Assembly (NCBI GenBank): GCA_046295175.1
Contig: JBKBNY010000002.1
Coordinates: 496,001 to 560,000 of the forward strand
From: JALOLV01 sp046295175
GTDB taxonomy: Bacteria; Bacteroidota; Bacteroidia; Cytophagales; Spirosomataceae
Direction of reading: 5' to 3'
Length of the DNA: 64,000 nucleotides
Below are positions 33,454 to 41,956 of the stretch, piece after piece. The notes beneath the pieces are model-generated. The model was not told the origin of the DNA. It was given only the letters and a program-made list of their open reading frames with translations, and ran no database searches. How positions within the stretch are numbered: position 1 is the first letter of the stretch; every line of letters starts with the position of its first letter. The translations under genes and the position numbers were made by a program.

Positions 33454-33455
33454 TA

Positions 33456-34673
33456 TTAATCCTGTACTTTCTTTTTTAGTGCCTGAAAAATCCAAATCAA
33501 ACTGATAAAAACCAATCCTGCACCAATCCAAAACGGAATACTTGGTAGATAAATGCTGTTTTTCTTATCAGTAAAATAAGCAAACGAATACGACATCAAA
33601 AGTGGACCAATAATGGCTGTTAGACTCATTAGGCTCGTCAAGCCGCCACGAAGTTCGCCTTGCTCGTTTGGCGGAACAGCATTAGACATGATTCCCTGCA
33701 AAGCAGGCATTGCTATACCTCCTAAAGCAGCAATAACCGTAAATGCAAACATCATCCAGCCTTCGGTAGCCATTGCGTACATGACATATCCAACTGCCCA
33801 AAGTACCAAACCAATATAAATAGATTTCTCCATGCCCAATTTCGGAATTACGACACGAGTTAACCCACCTTGTACGATGGCTGCCATCAAACCAACCATC
33901 GCAAGCGAATAGCCGACCATTGTACCATCCCAACCAAATTGTTCACGGGTAAAGTAAGCCCATGTACTTTGAGTGGCGTATCCGGCAATTGTAATCAGAA
34001 TGAACGGAATAATTAAGGCTAAAACCGAATCGTATTTGAACATTTGGCGAAGCGTACCGATAGGATTTGCCCTTTTCCATTCAAATTCACGACGGTTTTC
34101 GGGTTTTAAGGATTCGGGCAAAGCAAAATATCCATAAACAAAATTGAGCAATGCCAATGCCGCCGCTACGAAGAACGGGGCCCTTTCACCCAATTTGATA
34201 ACAAAACCACCAATCATTGGCCCAAGAATAAATCCAAGACCAAAAGCCGCACCGATAAGTCCGAAATTTTGGGCTCTTTTTTCGGGTTCGCTCACATCAG
34301 CAATGTATGCACCTGCGGTGCTAAAACTCGCACCAAAAATACCCGCAAAGATTCGACCCGCAAACAGCCAAAAGATATTCGTAGCAAAGCCCGTCAATAA
34401 GTAATCTATCCCAAATCCAAACAATGAGGCCAACAAAACAGGACGACGGCCGTATTTATCGCTCAATCCGCCAATAATTGGCGAAAAGAAAAACTGCATA
34501 ATGGCATAAGACGACATCAGCAAACCACCTTCTTCGGCTGCATCGCTGAGGGTTCCGCCAGTGATATGTTTCAGCAAATCGGGGATTCCGGGAATGATGA
34601 TACCAATACCAATCACGTCAATCAGCATCGTGATAAATACAAATGTAAGGGCAGAGTTACGCTTTTGAGCCAT
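33456..34673 (-). CDS. MFS transporter, TCR/Tet-type
   Basis: 405-residue major facilitator with 12 hydrophobic helices and the class A motif GGLSDKYGRRPV between helices 2 and 3; the N-terminus FVFITMLIDVIGIGIIIPGIPDLL and the later AGRIFAGIFGASFSTAGAYIADVSEP match the TCR/TetA-like group of drug/proton antiporters (also metabolite exporters). There is no TetR-type regulator next door, so resistance is not implied. Preceded on this strand by the PorP gene and its terminator. Substrate unknown. Confidence 0.88.
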   Translation of the reverse strand: MAQKRNSALTFVFITMLIDVIGIGIIIPGIPDLLKHITGGTLSDAAEEGGLLMSSYAIMQFFFSPIIGGLSDKYGRRPVLLASLFGFGIDYLLTGFATNIFWLFAGRIFAGIFGASFSTAGAYIADVSEPEKRAQNFGLIGAAFGLGFILGPMIGGFVIKLGERAPFFVAAALALLNFVYGYFALPESLKPENRREFEWKRANPIGTLRQMFKYDSVLALIIPFILITIAGYATQSTWAYFTREQFGWDGTMVGYSLAMVGLMAAIVQGGLTRVVIPKLGMEKSIYIGLVLWAVGYVMYAMATEGWMMFAFTVIAALGGIAMPALQGIMSNAVPPNEQGELRGGLTSLMSLTAIIGPLLMSYSFAYFTDKKNSIYLPSIPFWIGAGLVFISLIWIFQALKKKVQD

Positions 34674-34700
34674 GTTTCAATATTTGCTTGTATAAACGTG

Positions 34701-34731
34701 CAAAAGGCGTCTGAGGTTTTCAAACGCCTTT
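34701..34731 (-). terminator. Terminator after the PorP/SprF gene
   Basis: On the - strand AAAGGCGT and ACGCCTTTT form a stem around a 13-base loop, ending in T4. Located between the PorP and MFS genes. Confidence 0.6.
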
Positions 34732-34777
34732 CGGACTACAAAATTACGAGTATATTTCGGATAATTCTAAAAATCTA

Positions 34778-35722
34778 TCAATAACGATAACGAGGAGTAC
34801 GGATAATTGATTTTTTACCCGCTCTGAATGGCTGAATCGTGTAGCTTGCCATGATTTCGTGCGAAGTCGCACTTTTGGCAGCAGACCCTGTAATCACCAA
34901 GTCGAAGGCGTAGCCCAGACGAAGTGAATTATTCAGCAGATTTGCCCCAATCATTGCCGTAGCGGCGTCGTCCCAGCGGTAGCTTCCGCCAAAATAAAAA
35001 CGGTTGTCGTAGGTTGCAATCGCCCCTGCTTCGGCCGAAATAGTTGATAAATCAGATTTTACAACAAACATCGGGGTCAAATCGAGCGTGTACGAAAGTC
35101 CCACAAGCATACTTCCTGTCAGGTAAGCGGCTCTTTTGAGTGGGTTTTGACCATTCTGCGAACCTAACCCAAATTTTGGCTCGTTGATATGTGCCATCGA
35201 AACGCCCAATGTAAATCCTGGATTGTAAAGATAAACACCTGCTCCTAAATCTAATTGCGACTGGCGGACATTGCCCGTGGCTAAAACTGGGTCGTTATCG
35301 TCTCTGGCACGGAGGCGGCTGTAATCAATGCCCCTCGAATATAATCCACCACGCACACCAATGGCTAATTGGCTACCGCCAATTGGCAAATGATAGGCGT
35401 ACGAAAGTTGCAAATCTTGATTGGTACTCACGCCGATTCGGTCATTCATAAAATACACACCCACGCCGCTTCTTATCTGTTTGAGAGGAACATTGGCCGA
35501 AAAAACCTGCGAAACGGGTGCTCCACCATCATCAAAAGTACCTGTGTAGCCAACATACTGCATACGGTAGATTCCCTGAAAACGAGTCACGTTCTCAGAA
35601 CCTGCCGCACCGGGGTTTAAGTACAGATGATTAAAAAAATAGTGACTAAATTGTGGGTCTTGCTGGGCAAACACCATTAGTGTTGCCGATAAAAACGATA
35701 TGGTTAGGAATATCTTACGCAT
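34778..35722 (-). CDS. PorP/SprF-family type IX secretion membrane protein
   Basis: 314 residues: signal peptide (MRKIFLTISFLSATLMVFAQQ), then DPQFSHYFFNHLYLNPGAAGSE, the diagnostic start of the PorP/SprF family, followed by barrel strands (SGVGVYFMNDRIGVSTNQDLQLSYAYH and YTLDLTPMFVVKSDLS) and a C-terminal basic tail. These proteins sit in the outer membrane and dock gliding or surface proteins exported by the type IX system (SprF partners SprB; PorP partners PorE/PorK). No SprB-like or large adhesin gene is adjacent, so it is a stand-alone copy. Confidence 0.9.
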   Translation of the reverse strand: MRKIFLTISFLSATLMVFAQQDPQFSHYFFNHLYLNPGAAGSENVTRFQGIYRMQYVGYTGTFDDGGAPVSQVFSANVPLKQIRSGVGVYFMNDRIGVSTNQDLQLSYAYHLPIGGSQLAIGVRGGLYSRGIDYSRLRARDDNDPVLATGNVRQSQLDLGAGVYLYNPGFTLGVSMAHINEPKFGLGSQNGQNPLKRAAYLTGSMLVGLSYTLDLTPMFVVKSDLSTISAEAGAIATYDNRFYFGGSYRWDDAATAMIGANLLNNSLRLGYAFDLVITGSAAKSATSHEIMASYTIQPFRAGKKSIIRTPRYRY

Positions 35723-35791
35723 CCATCAAGGGGTTTTTCGGAGGACAATTTACAAATGATTCGATAATTTCAATGAATTATCGAAAAAAAA

Positions 35792-35817
35792 ATAGGTTGA
35801 ACGTGTGTTCAACCTAT
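35792..35817 (-). terminator. Terminator after the membrane LytTR gene
   Basis: ATAGGTTGAAC (35792-35802), GTGT, GTTCAACCTAT (35807-35817): perfect 11-bp stem with a run of T on the - strand (A tract on the + strand before 35792). Ends the LytTR gene. Confidence 0.8.
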
Positions 35818-35846
35818 ATAACGGTTTTTTGATATGGATGGTTGCG

Positions 35847-36788
35847 TCAGATTTTCTCTATGTGCGTATTAAATCTACGAGCTACCGCAATTTCACGATT
35901 AACACGGGCGATTGTCAAATCATAGCCACGCCCGCTACCCGTTACATTTTGGATTGCGTGAGAATTAACGATAAAGTTATGATGACAACGCACAAACTGC
36001 GGGTGCGAAGCTAATTCTTTCTCGACAACGGCTTTGCCGATTGGCATCGACATTTTTTCGATACTCATAAAACTCTGATAGTGAAACTCTGTGGAGTTGG
36101 CTGATATTTCGGCATAAATCAACTGATTGGGCAAAATACTCAACTTAGCTCCGTTTTCGCCTACAAATGTCATGTTTGGAATCAACTGGGTAGCCTTTGT
36201 AATTGTCTGATTTTTGAGGCTTGAGTTGATACTTTCTGCTTTTAAAATGAAACCATTTCGAGCCGATTTTTCGTTGATGAATGCCAAGATTACCGCAGGA
36301 ATCACGCTGATTGCCAATACTTTAGCTAAATCAATTGCAAAGTCGAATTGGGCGATTTTGAATTGGTGACTGTAAATGATTGACAAAGCCGAAACCACAA
36401 ATACACAGATAAGTATATGGATGATTTGCTTGCCGACGGTCCAGCGGTATTCGTTATAAAAACTACCCAAAACAGATGGTAATGCAAATTGGCAAATTAG
36501 CATCCCGATAACGGCTGCTGCTCCGAAACCCGCTAAAAACAAGGTTTTGTCTGGATTATCGAAATTGGCTAATCCGAATGGTTGTAGAGCCACCGCAACG
36601 ACAGCTACAACAATACCCACAACAAAAGAGATGATTAAGCCTTTGATAGAAACAACCGAACTGGTAGTTGGATTGCCGAGTGATTTGATAAAAGCTGCAA
36701 TCTGGCTATTGATTAGGTTAAAAAATCCGCCGATTGCCGAAAAGATAGCACGAATAAGGTTCACAGGAAATGTCAGTATTGTTTTCAT
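35847..36788 (-). CDS. Membrane-anchored LytTR regulator
   Basis: 313 residues. The N-terminal half has about four or five hydrophobic helices (GLIISFVVGIVVAVVAVAL, TLFLAGFGAAAVIGMLICQFAL, IIHILICVFVVSALSII, VLAISVIPAVILAF), followed by a LytTR domain (about 205-310) with QLIYAEISANSTEFHYQ, FVRCHHNFIVNSHAIQNVTGSGRGYDLTIAR. Membrane-bound LytTR proteins are common in Bacteroidota and act without a separate sensor kinase. Single gene, with a -strand terminator. Signal unknown. Confidence 0.85.
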   Translation of the reverse strand: MKTILTFPVNLIRAIFSAIGGFFNLINSQIAAFIKSLGNPTTSSVVSIKGLIISFVVGIVVAVVAVALQPFGLANFDNPDKTLFLAGFGAAAVIGMLICQFALPSVLGSFYNEYRWTVGKQIIHILICVFVVSALSIIYSHQFKIAQFDFAIDLAKVLAISVIPAVILAFINEKSARNGFILKAESINSSLKNQTITKATQLIPNMTFVGENGAKLSILPNQLIYAEISANSTEFHYQSFMSIEKMSMPIGKAVVEKELASHPQFVRCHHNFIVNSHAIQNVTGSGRGYDLTIARVNREIAVARRFNTHIEKI

Positions 36789-36953
36789 TAAAACGTCTTT
36801 TTGGTTACACTTTTATCGAAAACGACAAAAACCATACCAAGCAACGAGCCTGCAAAATTCGTAAAAAATTGCGAAAAACTACTATTTTTGAGAAAATGAA
36901 GAAAAATCAACGAAAAGGATGACTTGTTGAGGTGAGCCTACGAGGATTTTTGT

Positions 36954-36986
36954 AAACCTCCAAGGTCTCGAAGACCTTGGAGGTTT
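36954..36986. repeat. AAACCTCCAAGG palindromic repeat (copy 2)
   Basis: AAACCTCCAAGGTCT (36954-36968) and AGACCTTGGAGGTTT (36972-36986), downstream of the second CTP gene on the - strand and probably its terminator. Confidence 0.75.
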
Positions 36987-37008
36987 GTTTTTACTTTAGG
37001 TTTGTTTA

Positions 37009-38661
37009 TTACTTCAAAATATTCTTTGCTCTTTCAAATTGCCCCATGCCGACTTTTATCATAGGGTCTTCAGAATAGATTACCTGATAAAACTCATTAT
37101 TTAAGCCTTTCTTCACATTTCGTTGCCAAATCTGCCTTGCAATCAAGGCTTTTGTTTGGGTTTGGATGAATGCTTTTGAACGATTGAAATCTGCTTGATT
37201 GAATTTAATGCCAGCCGAAGTAGCCAGATTTTTCAAATCGTTTAGCATAGCATCAGTCACGACAAAATCCTTGTAGAATTGCTCAAAAGGCTGTTTGCCA
37301 ATGTTTTTGCCGTTTTGAGTAGCGTAATTGAGAGCATATTCACGGATTATATTTCTGTTGAATAATTCGAGCAAATACCCCGAAATATAGCTGGTATCTC
37401 GCGGAACAAATACATCGGGCGTAATTCCGCCACCGCCATAAACGGTGCGTCCACCTTTAGTTTTAAATCGCAGTTTTGGATTATTTTTGATGCTATCCGC
37501 AATAAAATATTCGCCTACCCGTGTCGAGAGTTCGTGGGCATATTCTTCGCCATGACCTTTTACATAAGGCTTCTGAATGCTTCTGCCGCTCGGAATAAAA
37601 TATCTCGAAATCGTCAGTCTAAGCTCCGAACCATCCGATAACTGAAACGGTTGCTGTACCAATCCCTTGCCAAAAGTACGACGCCCCACGATAATCGCTC
37701 GGTCGTAGTCTTGCAAAGCCCCCGAAACAATCTCAGATGCCGAAGCACTGCCTTCATCAACCAAAACAACAATGGCTCCTTTCTCAAACATCCCATCTTT
37801 TTGGGCATTGGTTTTTTGGTCGTTGCGGTCGTCTTTTCCATCTGTATAAACAATTACGCCATTGCCACCAACCAACTCATCCACAATATCAGTTGCACGA
37901 TTCATGTATCCACCCGGATTTCCTCTCAAATCTATCATCAATTGCGTCAATCCTTGCTTTTTGAGGTTTTCGAGGTGTTCTTTAAATTCATCGTAAGTAC
38001 TTTCTGTAAAACGATTTATCTTGATATACCCCGTCTTTTTATCGGGCATCAAATACGCCGCATCAATCGAATACGACGGAATTTTATCTCTCTTGACCGT
38101 AAACTTTAACAGATTCTTGAATCCACGACGTTTGATTTCGAGTTTCACCTCAGAGCCTCGCTCTCCTCTCAATTTATTGAAAACCAGATTGTTATCCAGC
38201 TTCGCCCCCGTGAGTTGAGTGCCGTCAGCCTTAACGATTGCATCTCCGCTCTGAATCCCAACGGCTTCTGATGGTCCACCTGCCAGCGGCGTGATTACGT
38301 AGAGTGTATCATTAAAAATATTGAACTCGACCCCAATTCCATCAAAACCACTTTGTAGTTGAGAGCGTGCCAAGTCGGCCTCTTTGGCCGGAAAATAGTA
38401 GGTGTGAGGGTCGAGTTTTTCTATCATTTTTTCGATAGAATAATCCACTAACGAGTCTGTACTGACCTTATCGACGTAGTTTTTATCAATCAGATTCATG
38501 ACCTCCTTAAATTTAGTCATGTTCTGAGCCACATCGCTGCCGCCGCTACGTCTTCCACCAAAAAAAGTTGCTCCAATCAGGATACCTGCTGCAATCGAAA
38601 TACCCATCACAATTGGTACTCGAATCGTATTTTTGTCGTTTTGTATTGGTTGTTGTTCCAC
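37009..38661 (-). CDS. S41-family carboxyl-terminal processing protease
   Basis: 550 residues: N-terminal membrane anchor (VPIVMGISIAAGILIGATFF, about 15-34), a helical stretch with FKEVMNLIDKNYVDKVSTDSL, PDZ domain (about 105-180; GIGVEFNIFNDTLYVITPLAGGPSEAVGIQSGD) and S41 core with Ser307 in SASASE and Lys332 in TFGKGLVQ. The C-terminal about 130 residues include a helical region with KNIGKQPFEQFYKDF. A classical CtpA/Tsp protease, facing the periplasm. Paralogue of the gene at 25735 (same length class, same order of domains). Confidence 0.93.
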   Translation of the reverse strand: MEQQPIQNDKNTIRVPIVMGISIAAGILIGATFFGGRRSGGSDVAQNMTKFKEVMNLIDKNYVDKVSTDSLVDYSIEKMIEKLDPHTYYFPAKEADLARSQLQSGFDGIGVEFNIFNDTLYVITPLAGGPSEAVGIQSGDAIVKADGTQLTGAKLDNNLVFNKLRGERGSEVKLEIKRRGFKNLLKFTVKRDKIPSYSIDAAYLMPDKKTGYIKINRFTESTYDEFKEHLENLKKQGLTQLMIDLRGNPGGYMNRATDIVDELVGGNGVIVYTDGKDDRNDQKTNAQKDGMFEKGAIVVLVDEGSASASEIVSGALQDYDRAIIVGRRTFGKGLVQQPFQLSDGSELRLTISRYFIPSGRSIQKPYVKGHGEEYAHELSTRVGEYFIADSIKNNPKLRFKTKGGRTVYGGGGITPDVFVPRDTSYISGYLLELFNRNIIREYALNYATQNGKNIGKQPFEQFYKDFVVTDAMLNDLKNLATSAGIKFNQADFNRSKAFIQTQTKALIARQIWQRNVKKGLNNEFYQVIYSEDPMIKVGMGQFERAKNILK

Positions 38662-38759
38662 GTTATCCGTTCACAATTTTAATTTTTCTGTGCATCAAAA
38701 AAGCAAATTTAACTTTAATGCAAATCAATAACGTTTTTATGAGTAAATTTCATTCCTGA

Positions 38760-39905
38760 ATGAATAAAAAACATCATTCTGAATCTATGAAAAAAGCTCT
38801 TTTTGTACTGATTGCACTCTTGGTGGGGTATTTGGTTTGGTCGAATATCGGAAAAGGATTCGATAAACCTCAATCTTTTAAAATTGATAGTTTTGAAAAT
38901 TATACCGACTCAACCAATAGGAGTAATATAGTTGGTATTCAGCCATTTATGGAAGTGGGCGACTATGCAACTGAGGGACGTTTTCAGCAAAAAATACAAT
39001 TTTATTTCGACCAAGCTCATCAAAAAGGATGGCTGATTCCGAACCGAACGGTTGTGGTTTTGCCCGAATACATTGGTTCTTGGCTTGTTGCCTTAAACGA
39101 AAAAACAGCGATTTATGAAGAAAAGAACATTCAGGATGCGATGACCACGATGGTATCGAGCCACGTTTTTGGATTCGTCAAGGCTTACTTTTTGGCTCCT
39201 GATGTAAAAGATAAAATTCAGTACTCGGTGTTTGCCATGAAAGCCGAGCAGATGGCGATTGTTTATCAAAAAGTTTTTAGTGAATTAGCCCAGCAATACA
39301 AAGTTACAGTTGTTGCTGGGTCAATTTTATTGCCGAATCCGAAGGTTGAAAATGGACGTTTGAAAGTGTATAATGGAGATTTAGCAAATATCACTGCAGT
39401 TTTTAGACCCGATGGACAGATTTATGAACAATTAGTGAAAAAATCTTTTCCGACCGCCGACGAATCTACCTTTGTATGCACCAATAAACCCGACGAAATC
39501 CCAGTTTTTGATACGCCAATCGGTAAAATGGGAGTTTTAATCTGTGCTGATGCTTGGTATTCGGCATCGTATAAGACATTAAAGCAAAAAGGTGCAAAGT
39601 TTATTGTTGTGCCGTCGTATTCAAACGGAAACGGCTATTGGGCCAAGCCTTGGAGCGGTTACTCTGGCTCTGAGACCCCTAAAGAATTGGTAAAAGACGT
39701 TGGGCAAATTACGCTCGAACAAGCTTGGCTCAAGCACGCAATGGGTGGTCGTGCGAAGCCCGAGGCGGGAATCACAAAAGGTTTGAATGTTTTTTTGAGA
39801 GGAAATCTCTGGGATTTAGGAACTGACGGCCGAACTATCGTCTTGAATGATTCGGCATTTACCGTAAAGAGCAGCGGAGCAGTTTTGGTAAATTTGGGCT
39901 TATGA
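38760..39905 (+). CDS. Membrane-anchored carbon-nitrogen hydrolase (nitrilase superfamily)
   Basis: 381 residues. A short charged start, then one helix (about 12-28; KALFVLIALLVGYLVW) that should anchor the protein in the inner membrane, followed by a nitrilase-fold hydrolase with the triad Glu103 (VVLPEYIG), Lys227 or 228 (LVKKSFP) and Cys262 (ICADAW). The family cleaves amides, nitriles or acylates lipoproteins (Lnt); Lnt itself has many helices and is not this. ATG at 38760 (an ATG at 38787 also exists). Substrate unknown. Divergent from the CTP gene. Confidence 0.8.
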   Translation: MNKKHHSESMKKALFVLIALLVGYLVWSNIGKGFDKPQSFKIDSFENYTDSTNRSNIVGIQPFMEVGDYATEGRFQQKIQFYFDQAHQKGWLIPNRTVVVLPEYIGSWLVALNEKTAIYEEKNIQDAMTTMVSSHVFGFVKAYFLAPDVKDKIQYSVFAMKAEQMAIVYQKVFSELAQQYKVTVVAGSILLPNPKVENGRLKVYNGDLANITAVFRPDGQIYEQLVKKSFPTADESTFVCTNKPDEIPVFDTPIGKMGVLICADAWYSASYKTLKQKGAKFIVVPSYSNGNGYWAKPWSGYSGSETPKELVKDVGQITLEQAWLKHAMGGRAKPEAGITKGLNVFLRGNLWDLGTDGRTIVLNDSAFTVKSSGAVLVNLGL

Positions 39906-39943
39906 AAAGAGGGAGATTTTGAGCCTCCCTCAAAAACTTAATT

Positions 39944-41233
39944 TTATCCAATCCACAGTTTCACATATTCGCCTTTGGGGTCATACATTGAGGCTTGGCG
40001 TTCGATGTTAAACATTCGGTCTTCGCGTGGGTCGTTGCCTACGCCAGCGATGTAGTTCCAGTTGCCCCAGTTGCTACAAACATCATAATCAATCAGTTTG
40101 CTCTCAAAATAAACCGCTCCCCAAGTCCAGTCGATGCCGAGATTTTTTGCCAAATAACTTGCCACATTTTGCCGCCCTCGATTCGACATAAAACCCGTGG
40201 CGTTTAGCTCCTTCATGTTGGCATCTACAAAATCAACGCCCGTTTCGCCATTGGCCCAGAGACGGAAAAGTTCATAATCTCGTTTCCACTTTTTGGTAAT
40301 GTCCATCCTGATTCCGCTTGCTTTAAACAGCCTTGTGCCAAATTTGAGAGCCACAAAATGAAAATAATCACGCCAAATCAATTCAAAAATCAACCAATAC
40401 GTAGAGTCATTGGCCGTAACTTCGGCTTCGTAGCGTTTTACTTCTTCGTAAATCTTTCGAGGCGAAAGGCAACCCAGACTCATCCAAGCCGAAAATTTCG
40501 ATGAATAATCGCCTCCAATCAGGCCGTTTCGGGTTTCTTTGTAAGTTTTGAGCAAGTCTTTTTCCCACAAATACTCGTTCAATCGTTTCAGTCCCGCGGT
40601 TTCGCCACCTTCAAAATTCAGTACACTTCTTTTATCGAGTGTCAATTCTTCGATACCCAAATCGGCATAACTTGGAAACTCGCCCAAGTCGATTCCGCTA
40701 ACGGCAGGTAGTTTTTCAATTGCCTTGAAAGTTCGTCTGATTTTACCCGATTTCTCTAATTTTTTACGGAATTCGGTAAAAACATCGGGCAAAAAGTTAA
40801 TCTGAAATGGCAAATCTCGTGCGTGATAGAGCGTTGCAATCCAGACAAGTTCGAGGTCAATATTGACAGGCTTTAGTTTTTTAGAAAGATTGGCTTCCAC
40901 GTCGGTTTCTTCTTGCGTTACCTCTTTGCTGGCATAAATCGCCGATGTGTTTAAATCCATCGCCATTTTGTAGAGTATCTCGACAGGGTCGCCCACTCGA
41001 ATAACTAAATCGGAGCCGATTTTTTGGAGATTCTGCTTTAAATCGGTCAGAGATTCCATCAAAAATTTTGCCCTAAAATACCCAGTTCGATTAAGGCCAA
41101 TGTGGTTTTTCTTGAAATTAGTTGTGTCGAAAATATAAACCGGCGTTACTTTACCTGCTTCGGCAGCCTTGACCAAACCCTCGTTATCGTGCAGGCGTAA
41201 ATCATTTCTAAACCAATAAATAATGTTTTGCAT
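39944..41233 (-). CDS. DASH-type cryptochrome / photolyase
   Basis: 429-residue FAD flavoprotein of the cryptochrome-DASH family: N-terminal photolyase-related domain IIYWFRNDLRLHDNEGLVKAA (the WFRxDLRLxDN start), then the FAD-binding helical half with GLIGGDYSSKFSAWMSLGCLSPR (the TKLS-like phosphate contact), WRDYFHFVALKFG, and GFMSNRGRQNVASYLAKNLGIDWTWGAVYFESKLIDYDVCSNWGNWNYIAGVG. DASH proteins repair CPDs in single-stranded DNA or sense light. Single gene; the Lrp-type regulator lies 100 bases upstream on the same strand. Confidence 0.93.
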   Translation of the reverse strand: MQNIIYWFRNDLRLHDNEGLVKAAEAGKVTPVYIFDTTNFKKNHIGLNRTGYFRAKFLMESLTDLKQNLQKIGSDLVIRVGDPVEILYKMAMDLNTSAIYASKEVTQEETDVEANLSKKLKPVNIDLELVWIATLYHARDLPFQINFLPDVFTEFRKKLEKSGKIRRTFKAIEKLPAVSGIDLGEFPSYADLGIEELTLDKRSVLNFEGGETAGLKRLNEYLWEKDLLKTYKETRNGLIGGDYSSKFSAWMSLGCLSPRKIYEEVKRYEAEVTANDSTYWLIFELIWRDYFHFVALKFGTRLFKASGIRMDITKKWKRDYELFRLWANGETGVDFVDANMKELNATGFMSNRGRQNVASYLAKNLGIDWTWGAVYFESKLIDYDVCSNWGNWNYIAGVGNDPREDRMFNIERQASMYDPKGEYVKLWIG

Positions 41234-41336
41234 TAAAATAGAATTTTTGAATTATTGATGAATCAATCAATTGTCGGACTTCTCAGCCGTAAAATTATGA
41301 CAAAAGATTTGTTGAATCTGTCTTAGATGCCGTTTT

Positions 41337-41795
41337 TCAAATCTCTACACTTACATTTCGTTTGAATGCCGCCCCAAAATCAATAAGAGATTCGGTTTTG
41401 AGAACGCCCTCGATGTTATCAATTTTATCGTAGAGAACCTGCCGCATGTGTTCGCTGTTTTTTGCCACGATTCGGATATACAGCGTGTATTGCCCCGTGA
41501 TGTAGTAGCACTCGGTCACTTCGGGAATCTGTTTGAGTTCTTCGATGATTTTTTTAGAATCTGAATCTTCTTTTAAGACGATTCCCGTAAAAGCTCCCCA
41601 TTCGTAGCCTAATTTTCGCTCGTCGAGGATGATACCCGCACCTTTCAAAACGCCGATTCGCTTCATACGAGAAACTCGCTGATGCACCATTGTGTTCGAG
41701 ATTCCGAGATTTTTTGCGATTTCAGAATACGGTTTTCTACCGTCTTTCTCTAATTGTACCAATATTTTTTTATCAAATTCGTCTAATTCATTCAT
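41337..41795 (-). CDS. Lrp/AsnC-family transcriptional regulator
   Basis: 152 residues: winged helix at 1-60 (FDKKILVQLEKDGRKPYSEIAKNLGISNTMVHQRVSRMKRIGVLKG) and an RAM ligand/dimer domain (about 70-150) with YYITGQYTLYIRIVAKNSEHMRQVLYDKIDNIEGV. It is divergent from the ornithine aminotransferase gene across an AT-rich 161-base gap, the standard arrangement of Lrp-type regulators with an amino acid catabolic gene they control. So it probably senses ornithine, arginine or a related amino acid (inference from position). Confidence 0.9.
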   Translation of the reverse strand: MNELDEFDKKILVQLEKDGRKPYSEIAKNLGISNTMVHQRVSRMKRIGVLKGAGIILDERKLGYEWGAFTGIVLKEDSDSKKIIEELKQIPEVTECYYITGQYTLYIRIVAKNSEHMRQVLYDKIDNIEGVLKTESLIDFGAAFKRNVSVEI

Positions 41796-41956
41796 ACAGA
41801 TTCTGATATTATAAAAGTCAAATTTAACTTATAGTATTAAATTAAAAGTTAATAAATTTTAATTTTTAATTTAATTAATAAATATAACTTATAAATATAA
41901 AATATTAAGTCAAATTAACATTTTTGTATATTATTCATCGCAAAAGTATAAACATT
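41796..41956. promoter_or_regulatory. AT-rich regulatory gap between the Lrp gene and rocD
   Basis: The gap is almost all A and T and contains repeated motifs: TCAAATTTAACTTATA near 41818 and, further down, AACTTATAAATATA and TCAAATTAACA near 41910. A TAAATTTG box (41826-41819 on the - strand) could be the -7 of the Lrp gene. Probable Lrp binding region. Confidence 0.5.

Noticed and set aside
33456..34673. Tetracycline resistance determinant
   Set aside because: Only MFS signatures are visible; there is no TetR gene or operator, and TCR-type proteins include many metabolite exporters.
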